A stretch of DNA of 64,000 nucleotides from Siphonodentalium dalli (Eukaryota > Mollusca > Scaphopoda > Gadilida > Siphonodentaliidae), in contig CP136062.1 of NCBI GenBank assembly GCA_032622095.1, positions 1 through 64,000 of the forward strand, given 5' to 3'. Made by a program: the position numbers and the translations under genes. Positions 56,684 through 64,000 of this stretch are shown here, in pieces. Position 1 is the stretch's first letter, and each line of letters begins with the position of its first letter. The notes under the pieces were generated by a model. It searched no databases, was not told the origin of the DNA, and saw nothing but the letters and a program-made list of their open reading frames with translations.

Positions 56684-57876
56684 ATAATCAGGGCAGCAAT
56701 GATTCATATAACCCACAGGGAGCCTCAATACAGAGTGTCGTCTGCTCCGGTCTATGTGGGACTCTCTGTGTTACATATAATTAATCAGGCTATCTATACA
56801 GATATATAACATAATCAGGGCAGCAACGATTCATATAACCCACAGGGAGCCTCACTACAGAGTGTCGTCTGCTCCGGTCTATTGGGGACTCTCTGTGTTA
56901 CATATAATTAGTCAGGCTATATATATACAGATATATATAACATCATCAGGGCCGCATCGATTCATATAACCCACAGGGAGCCTCACGACAGAGTGTCGTC
57001 TGCTCCAGACTATGTGGGACTCTCTGTGTTACATATAATTAGTCAGGCTATCTATACAGATATATATAGCATCATGAGGGCAGCAACGATTCATATAACC
57101 CACAGGGAGCCTCACTACAGAGTGTCGTCTGCTGCCGTCTATGTGGGTCTCTCTGTAATACATATAATTAGTCAGGCTATCTATACAGATATATATAACA
57201 CCACGAGGACAGCAGCGATTCATATAACCCACAGTGAGCCTCACTACAGAGTGTCGTCTGCTCCGGTCTATGTGAGGCTCTCTGTGTTACATATAATTAT
57301 TCAGGCTATATACACAGATGTGTAACATAATCAGGGCAGCAAGGATTCATATAACCCACAGGGAGCCTCACTACAGAGCGCCGTCTGATCCAGTCTATGT
57401 GGGACACTCTGTGTTACATATAATCGATTCATATGACCCACAGGGAGCCTCAATACAGAGCGCCGTCTGATCCAGTCTATGTGGGACACTCTGTGTTACA
57501 TATAATCGATTCATATAACCCACAGGGAGCCTCAATACAGAGTGTCGTCTGCTCCGGTCTATGTGGGACTCTCTGTGCTACATGATTAGTCAGGCTATAT
57601 ATACAGATATATATAACATGATCAGGGCAGCAACGATTCATATAACCCACAGGGAGCCTCAATACAGAGTGTCGTCTGCTCCGGTCTATGTGTGACTCTA
57701 TGTGTTACATATAATTAGTCAGGCTATATATACAGCTATATATAACATAATCAGGGCAGCAACGATTCATATAACCCACAGGGAGCCTCACTACAGAGTG
57801 TCGTCTGCTCCGGTCCATGTGGGGCTCTCTGTGTTACATATAATTAGTCAGGCTCTATATACAAATATATATAACA
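56684..57876. repeat. Repeat A array 5
   Basis: Same monomer order as A array 4 over its whole 1,193 bp, differing at only a few bases (for example GGCTCTATATAC at about 57,851). Confidence 0.94.
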
Positions 57877-58442
57877 CTAGAAGGTGACCCGACTTCGTCC
57901 GGGCTTTGACCTTGAATTGACCCATCCAAAACACTCAGTGGACAAAAGTAGCCCTATGTATAAAATTTCGTCGAAATCCCATCAAAATTGGCGATTTCAC
58001 CTTGAATTGACCAGATTTCAAGGTCAATGTCACGTCGCACGGGCAAATGAATATGCTTATGAGACTCCCCATTGGAAAGTACCCCCACATACCAAGTTTC
58101 ATCGAAATCCCGTGATATTCGGGCGTTTGACCTTGAAATGACCCGATATTAAGGTCAAGGTCACGTCGCACGGGCAAATTAATATGCCCATGCCACCCCG
58201 GCCGAAAATACCCCCACATACCAAGTTTCATCGAAATCCCGTGATATTCGGGCGTTTGACCTTGAAATGACCCGATTTCAAGGTCAATGTCACGTTGCAC
58301 GGACAAATTAATAGGCCCATGCCAACCCTGGCCGAAAATACCCCCACACACCAAGTTTCATCGAAATCGGCTAGGCCGTTTTCGAGTTCATCGCGAACAC
58401 ACACACACACAGACAGACAGATCTTCCAAAATATAAAATAGA
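57877..58442. repeat. B element 5
   Basis: Near-identical copy of B element 4 with the same length (566 bp). Confidence 0.9.
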
Positions 58443-59183
58443 CTAGAAGGTGACCCGACTTCGTCCGGGCTTTGACCTTGACTTGTCCATTTTGAAGGTC
58501 AAGGTCAAGTGGGGGTCGCGATTTGACCAGTCCAAAACACTACCCGGACAAAAGTACCCGACAAACGTGCCCGTCGAAATTCATCCGGTTTTACCCGATT
58601 TGACCTTGAATTGATGATTTTGAAGGTCAAGGTCAGGTCGGGGTAACGATTTGACCCGTCGAAAACACTCAATGGACAAAAGTAACCCTATGTATAAAAT
58701 TTCGTCGAAATCCCATCAAAATTGGCGATTTGACCTTGAATTGACCAGATTTCAAGGTCAAGGTCACGTCGCACGGGCAAATGAATATTCTTGTGAGACT
58801 CCCCATACGAAAGTGCCCCCACATACCAAGTTTCATCGAAATCCCGTGATATTCGGGCGTTTGACCTTGAAATGACCCGATGCCAAGTTCAAGGTTACGT
58901 CGCACGGGCAAATTAATAGGTTTATGCCACTCTCCGGCCGAAGGTACCCCCACATACCAAGTTTCATCGAAATCCCGTGATATTCGGGCGTTTGACCTTG
59001 AAATGACCCAATTTCAAGGTCAAGGTCACATCGCACGGACAAATTAATAGGCACATGCCACCTCCCGGCCGAAAATACCCCCACATACTAAGTTTCATCG
59101 AAATCGGGTCGGCCGTTTTCGAGTTCATCGCGAACACACACACACAGACACACACACACACAGATCTTCCAAAATATATATTA
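58443..59183. repeat. B' element 5
   Basis: As B' element 4 but one 131-bp module shorter. Private variants include GGCACATGCCACC near 59,050 and CATACTAAGTTTC near 59,085. Confidence 0.9.
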
Positions 59184-59817
59184 GACTAGCCGATGAGCCC
59201 GACATTGTCCGGGCTATTCAAAAACCAAATTTCCAAGTCGATAGCTCCACCCGTTTCCGATATCTGGTCTGCGCATGCGCGAAGCTGGCGTCGCACGGGC
59301 TCGGCGACCAGATAAATTTCGTATCCGGGGCAAGATACATTCACATAGCAAATTTCAAGTCGATAGCTCCACCCGTTTCCGAGATCTCGTCTGCGCATGT
59401 GCGAAGCTGGCGTCGCACGGGCTCGGCGACCCGATAAAATTCGTATCCGGGGCAAGATACAGTCACATAGCAAATTTCAAGTCGATAGCTCCACCCGTTT
59501 CCGAGATCTCGTCTGCGCATGCGCGAAGCTGGCGTCGCACAGGCTCGGCGACCAGATAAAATTCGTACTCGGGGCAAGATACATTCACATACCAAGTTTC
59601 AAGTCGATAGCTCCTCCCGTTTCCGAGATCTCGTCTGCGCATGCGCTGCACGGGCGTCGCACGGGCTCGCCAATACGACAACGACCACCGCCTGGTCAAA
59701 CTACACACACATACCAAGTTTCGTCCCGATCGGTCGAGAATCGTAGATTTGTATTAAGGACAGACAGAGAGACAGTCAGACAAACAGACAGACAGAGGTC
59801 TTCAAAATATATATGAG
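59184..59817. repeat. C block 5
   Basis: Four 122-bp modules; reverts to CTGCGCATGCGCG and GGCGTCGCACAGG at the two sites that distinguish blocks 3 and 4, so it is more like block 2. Confidence 0.93.
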
Positions 59818-61012
59818 ATAATCAGGGCAGCAATGATTCATATAACCCACAGGGAGCCTCAATACAGAGTGTCGTCTGCTCCGGTCTATGTGGGACTCTC
59901 TGTGTTACATATAATTAATCAGGCTATCTATACAGATATATAACATAATCAGGGCAGCAACGATTCATATAACCCACAGGGAGCCTCACTACAGAGTGTC
60001 GTCTGCTCCGGTCTATTGGGGACTCTCTGTGTTACATATAATTAGTCAGGCTATATATATACAGATATATATAACATCATCAGGGCCGCATCGATTCATA
60101 TAACCCACAGGGAGCCTCACGACAGAGTGTCGTCTGCTCCAGACTATGTGGGACTCTCTGTGTTACATATAATTAGTCAGGCTATCTATACAGATATATA
60201 TAGCATCATGAGGGCAGCAACGATTCATATAACCCACAGGGAGCCTCACTACAGAGTGTCGTCTGCTGCCGTCTATGTGGGTCTCTCTGTAATACATATA
60301 ATTAGTCAGGCTATCTATACAGATATATATATAACACCACGAGGACAGCAGCGATTCATATAACCCACAGTGAGCCTCACTACAGAGTGTCGTCTGCTCC
60401 GGTCTATGTGAGGCTCTCTGTGTTACATATAATTATTCAGGCTATATACACAGATGTGTAACATAATCAGGGCAGCAAGGATTCATATAACCCACAGGGA
60501 GCCTCACTACAGAGCGCCGTCTGATCCAGTCAATGTGGGACACTCTGTGTTACATATAATCGATTCATATAACCCACAGGGAGCCTCAATACAGAGCGCC
60601 GTCTGATCCAGTCTATGTGGGACACTCTGTGTTACATATAATCGATTCATATAACCCACAGGGAGCCTCAATACAGAGTGTCGTCTGCTCCGGTCTATGT
60701 GGGACTCTCTGTGCTACATGATTAGTCAGGCTATATATACAGATATATATAACATGATCAGGACAGCAACGATTCATATAACCCACAGGGAGCCTCAATA
60801 CAGAGTGTCGTCTGCTCCGGTCTATGTGTGACTCTATGTGTTACATATAATTAGTCAGGCTATATATACAGCTATATATAACATAATCAGGGCAGCAACG
60901 ATTCATATAACCCACAGGGAGCCTCACTACAGAGTGTCGTCTGCTCCGGTCCATGTGGGGCTCTCTGTGTTACATATAATTAGTCAGGCTATATATACAA
61001 ATATATATAACA
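59818..61012. repeat. Repeat A array 6
   Basis: Same monomer order as arrays 4 and 5, with a 2-bp TA expansion at about 60,328 that breaks the plus-strand repeat ORF. Confidence 0.94.
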
Positions 61013-61747
61013 CTAGAAGGTGACCCGACTTCGTCCGGGCTTTGACCTTGACTTGTCCATTTTGAAGGTCAAGTGGGGTCGCGATTTGACCAGTCCAAAA
61101 CACTACCCGGACAAAAGTACCCGACAAACGTGCCCGTCGAAATCCATCCGGTTTTACCCGATTTGACCTTGAATTGATGATTTTGAAGGTCAAGGTCAGG
61201 TCGGGGTAACGATTTGACCCGTCGAAAACACTCAATGGACAAAAGTAACCCTATGTATAAAATTTCGTCGAAATCCCATCAAAATTGGCGATTTGACCTT
61301 GAATTGACCAGACTTCAAGGTCAAGGTCACGTCGCACGGGCAAATGAATATTCTTGTGAGACTCCCCATACGAAAGTGCCCCCACATACCAAGTTTCATC
61401 GAAATCCCGTGATATTCGGGCGTTTAACCTTGAAATGACCCGATGCCAAGTTCAAGGTTACGTCGCACGGGCAAATTAATAGGTTTATGCCACTCTCCGG
61501 CCGAAGGTACCCCCACATACCAAGTTTCATCGAAATCCCGTGATATTCGGGCGTTTGACCTTGAAATGACCCAATTTCAAGGTCAAGGTCACATCGCACG
61601 GACAAATTAATAGGCCCATGCCACCCCCGGCCGAAAATACCCCCACATACGAAGTTTCATCGAAATCGGGTCTGCCGTTTTCGAGTTCATCGCGAACACA
61701 CACACACAGACACACACACACACACAGATCTTCCAAAATATATATTA
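61013..61747. repeat. B' element 6 (composite lacks B)
   Basis: The A array passes directly into B', so the B element present in the two preceding composites is absent here. The composite 59,818-62,380 is 2,563 bp. The B head CTAGAAGGTGACCCGACTTC is followed at once by the B' lead, as expected from recombination between the identical heads of B and B'. Confidence 0.9.
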
Positions 61748-62380
61748 GACTAGCCGATGAGCCCGACATTGTCCGGGCTATTCAAAAACCAAATTTCCAA
61801 GTCGATAGCTCCACCCGTTTCCGATATCTTGTCTGCGCATGCGCGAAGCTGGCGTCGCACGGGCTCGGCGACCAGATAAATTTCGTATCCGGGGCAAGAT
61901 ACATTCACATAGCAAATTTCAAGTCGATAGCTCCACCCGTTTCCGAGATCTCGTCTGCGCATGTGCGAAGCTGGCGTCGCACGGGCTCGGCGACCCGATA
62001 AAATTCGTATCCGGGGCAAGATACAGTCACATAGCAAATTTCAAGTCGATAGCTCCACCCGTTTCCGAGATCTCGTCTGCGCATGCGCGAAGCTGGCGTC
62101 GCACAGGCTCGGCGACCAGATAAAATTCGTACTCGGGGCAAGATACATTCACATACCAAGTTTCAAGTCGATAGCTCCTCCCGTTTCCGAGATCTCGTCT
62201 GCGCATGCGCTGCACGGGCGTCGCACGGGCTCGCCAATACGACAACGACCACCGCCTGGTCAAACTACACACACATACCAAGTTTCGTCCCGATCGGTCG
62301 AGAATCGTAGATTTGTATTAAGGACAGACAGAGAGACAGTCAGACAAACAGACAGACAGAGTCTTCAAAATATATATGAG
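61748..62380. repeat. C block 6
   Basis: Four 122-bp modules; tail one G shorter (ACAGAGTCTTC). This lets the repeat ORF from 61,961 run on into the next A array to 62,506, a chance read-through and not a gene. Confidence 0.93.
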
Positions 62381-63181
62381 ATAATCAGGGCAGCAATGAT
62401 TCATATAACCCACAGGGAGCCTCAATACAGAGTGTCGTCTGCTCCGGTCTATGTGGGACTCTCTGTGTTACATATAATTAATCAGGCTATCTATACAGAT
62501 ATATAACATAATCAGGGCAGCAACGATTCATATAACCCACAGGGAGCCTCACTACAGAGTGTCGTCTGCTCCGGTCTATTGGGGACTCTCTGTGTTACAT
62601 ATAATTAGTCAGGCTATATATATACAGATATATATAACATCATCAGGGTCGCATCGATTCATATAACCCACATGGAGCCTCACGACAGAGTGTCGTCTGC
62701 TCCAGACTATGTGGGACTCTCTGTGTTACATATAATTAGTCAGGCTATCTATACAGATATATATAGCATCATGAGGGCAGCAACGATTTATATAACCCAC
62801 AGGGAGCCTCACTACAGAGTGTCGTCTGCTGCCGTCTATGTGGGTCTCTCTGTAATACATATAATTAGTCAGGCTATCTATACAGATATATATAACACCA
62901 CGAGGACAGCAGCGATTCATATAACCCACAGTGAGCCTCACTACAGAGTGTCGTCTGCTCCGGTCTATGTGAGGCTCTCTGTGTTACATATAATTATTCA
63001 GGCTATATACACAGATGTGTAACATAATCAGGGCAGCAAGGATTCATATAACCCACAGGGAGCCTCACTACAGAGCGCCGTCTGATCCAGTGTATGTGGG
63101 ACACTCTGTGTTACATATAATCGATTCATATAACCCACAGGGAGCCTCAATACAGAGTGTCGTCTGCTCCGGTCTATGTGT
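62381..63181. repeat. Repeat A array 7 (truncated)
   Basis: About six monomers in the same order as arrays 4-6, then cut off at GGTCTATGTGTGA, where it is fused to the middle of a C block. Confidence 0.93.
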
Positions 63182-63544
63182 GAGATACATTCACATAGCA
63201 AATTTCAAGTCGATAGCTCCACCCGTTTCCGAGATCTCGTCTGCGCATGCGCGAAGCTGGCGTCGCACGGGCTCGGCGACCGATAAAATTCGTATCCGGG
63301 GCAAGATACATTCACATACCAAGTTTCAAGTCGATAGCTCCTCCCGTTTCCGAGATCTCGTCTGCGCATGCGCTGCACGGGCGTCGCACGGGCTCGCCAA
63401 TACGACAACGACCACCGCCTGGTCAAACTACACACACGTACCAAGTTTCGTCCCGATCGGTCGAGAATCGTAGATTTGTATTAAGGACAGACAGAGAGAC
63501 AGTCAGACAAACAGACAGACAGAGGTCTTCAAACTATATATGAG
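63182..63544. repeat. C block 7 (5'-truncated)
   Basis: Starts inside a C module at AGATACATTCACATAGC; head and the first modules are missing. The remaining part has about two modules and a normal CAGACAGA tail. Confidence 0.9.
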
Positions 63545-64000
63545 ATAATCAGGGCAGCAATGATTCATATAACCCACAGGGAGCATCAATACAGAGTGTC
63601 GTCTGCTCCGGTCTATGTGGGACTCTATGTGTTACATATAATTAATCAGGCTATCTATACAGATATATAACATAATCAGGGCAGCAACGATTCATATAAC
63701 CCACAGGGAGCCTCACTACAGAGTGTCGTCTGCTCCGGTCTATGTGGGACTCTCTGTATTACATATAATTAGTCAGGCTATATATATACAGATATATATA
63801 ACATCATCAGGGCCGCATCGATTCATATAACCCACAGGGGGCCTCACGACAGAGTGTCGTCTGCTCCAGACTATGTGGGACTCTCTGTGTTACATATAAT
63901 TATTCATGATATCTATACAGATATATGCAACATCATGAGGGCAGCAACGATTCATATAACCCACAGGGAGGCTCATTACAGAGTGTCGACTGCTCCGGTC
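63545..64000. repeat. Repeat A array 8 (runs off window)
   Basis: A monomers continuing past the right edge. The last ones (from about 63,900, CATGATATCTATACAG and GGCTCATTACAGAGTGTCGAC) match the monomers near 46,205-46,300 of array 1 rather than those of arrays 4-7, so the array switches back to an array-1-like segment. Confidence 0.93.

Noticed and set aside
61961..62506. 181-codon ORF, the longest in the window
   Set aside because: It fuses C-block modules, the CAGACAGA tail and A monomers only because one G is missing in the tail; the equivalent ORF stops after 139 codons in the other copies.

Overview
The window is eukaryotic, AT-rich, non-coding DNA from an invertebrate animal, most plausibly a marine lophotrochozoan such as a mollusc. 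That taxonomic guess rests on the repeat style and low gene density and is not proven here. More than 80% of the 64 kb is tandem repeat. There is no bacterial-style gene organisation.

Layout. (1) Positions 1-33,980 are one uninterrupted satellite of a 26-bp monomer, about 1,300 copies, running off the left edge. Its variation is concentrated in an 8-bp palindrome holding two CpGs, and it splits into two subfamily domains meeting near 22.95 kb. (2) 34.0-45.7 kb is a mosaic holding the only host gene I can support: two exons (34,632-34,741 and 45,406-45,711, + strand) that together encode a nidogen-type NIDO domain of an extracellular protein. The 10.7-kb intron between them holds short minisatellites, a degenerate 350-bp repeat, a 35-bp minisatellite, a degraded minus-strand LINE split by a 1.1-kb insertion, a fold-back element, and a non-autonomous hAT-like transposon that itself carries a 5'-truncated LINE. 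(3) 45.7-64.0 kb, in or beyond the following intron, is a higher-order array in which three tandem-repeat families (A about 127 bp, B about 131 bp, C 122 bp) alternate as A-B-B'-C blocks of 2.6-3.3 kb. The array runs off the right edge.

Most unusual points. At both NIDO exons the 3' exon end together with its splice donor has been tandemly amplified into the intron (seven units each time, units of 66-79 bp and 33 bp). In both cases only the first donor leaves the reading frame open. The 26-bp satellite looks like a large record of CpG decay and local homogenisation. The A/B/C array looks like two related modular mobile elements inserted into a satellite and then amplified with it. Many open reading frames in 46-64 kb are by-products of the repeats and are not annotated as genes.
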